Below are positions 23,453-23,778 of a stretch of DNA of 23,778 nucleotides, piece by piece. The stretch is from CAXRDE01 sp964342365. Lineage in GTDB: Bacteria > Cyanobacteriota > Sericytochromatia > UBA7694. Positions within the stretch are counted from its first letter, which is position 1; each line of letters begins with the position of its first letter. Below the pieces are notes generated by a model. The model was not told where the DNA came from. It saw nothing but the letters and a program-made list of their open reading frames with translations, and did not search any database. Where the stretch lies: assembly GCA_964342365.1 (NCBI GenBank), contig CAYFGW010000045.1, positions 1-23,778 of the forward strand. The letters run 5' to 3'. Made by a program: the position numbers and the translations under genes.

Positions 23453-23778
23453 ATGAGGCATAAAATATTTTTAGGGTTCTCTGTAATTTTTTTGGTGGCC
23501 TGTGGAGTGCCTACATCTACTCTTGTTGAGCTAGAATATCAAAATAGCAATTTTTCTGAAAATCATGAAGAAACTGATGCTTCAGATTTTATGGTTCAGA
23601 GCGCTTTTCGTGCCTGGATCACTCGTCGTAACATACGCTATCCAACAGCTAAACGAAAAATTGTTCAATACTTCAAGAAAAAATGGTATGAACATTATCG
23701 ATATATCAACCAAAGAAAAACGCCGGATATTCGTATTGATAACGTATTTTTAACAGATTCAGGGGAAAGTATTTTTGG
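23453..23778 (+). CDS. Lipoprotein, N-terminal part (3' end outside window)
   Basis: An open frame from ATG 23453 to the window edge (108 codons), with GAGGG at 23444 as ribosome site. It starts MRHKIFLGFSVIFLVACGVP: a short basic start, hydrophobic core and lipobox LVAC (Cys17), so it is a lipoprotein. The mature part is basic and aromatic around residues 50-90 (AFRAWITRRNIRYPTAKRK, FKKKWYEHYRYI). No family recognised. AT-rich codon use sets it apart from rtcB-prfH and resembles the 14.5-16.4 kb pocket. Confidence 0.65.
   Translation, partial: MRHKIFLGFSVIFLVACGVPTSTLVELEYQNSNFSENHEETDASDFMVQSAFRAWITRRNIRYPTAKRKIVQYFKKKWYEHYRYINQRKTPDIRIDNVFLTDSGESIF

Overview
The window reads as chromosomal DNA of a Gram-negative (diderm) bacterium of medium GC. 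The diderm reading rests on at least five lipobox proteins, a small beta-barrel protein ending in Phe, a PilG/GspG-like pseudopilin segment and a complete mreBCD set. Genes are tightly packed with many 1-4 base overlaps. Shine-Dalgarno sites are of the AAGGAG type. Two good sigma70-like promoters share the -10 box TAGAAT. I cannot name the organism. The radC-mreBCD order and the pilin-like 'VKANAHTLQTMIETY' sequence would fit a non-photosynthetic relative of cyanobacteria (Vampirovibrionia), but this is a low-confidence guess.

Left arm, + strand (1-8279): the 3' end of lon; a MarR regulator and an MFS transporter it may control; a terminator; a secreted matrixin-type zinc protease; then a coupled run of an RsuA/RluB pseudouridine synthase, egtB and egtD (the core of ergothioneine synthesis, without egtA/C/E nearby), an unusual RDD-plus-pseudopilin membrane protein, a protein with a helix-turn-helix-like N-terminus, and a small outer-membrane barrel.

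Middle, - strand (14469 down to 8295): radC-mreB-mreC-mreD, then an orphan DppC/OppC-type ABC permease with a large extracytoplasmic insertion, uridine kinase and a DUF-type zinc aminopeptidase. Short gaps and overlaps suggest one transcription unit. The permease gene ends in a 16-bp tandem triplication that repeats its own stop codon.

Accessory pocket (14.5-17.5 kb): AT-richer DNA with three lipoproteins, a BamE-like small ORF and a possible orphan immunity protein. Downstream lie a cytidine/blasticidin-type deaminase and an aminoglycoside-phosphotransferase-fold kinase overlapping by one base.

Right arm (19006-23778): an endonuclease I lipoprotein on the - strand, divergent from a fatty-acid desaturase. 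The desaturase has a perfect FNR-type box (TTGAT-AACA-ATCAA) centred about 41.5 bases before its predicted transcription start. Next comes an rtcB-prfH pair (RNA ligase plus release-factor-like protein, a ribosome damage-repair module) overlapping by one base, and the start of another lipoprotein cut by the window edge. No rRNA, tRNA, CRISPR array or insertion sequence was seen, and no gene-free stretch exceeds 300 bases.

The most interesting items are the desaturase promoter architecture, the RDD-pseudopilin fusion, the deaminase-kinase pair, the permease insertion and the hairpin that buries the radC start codons.
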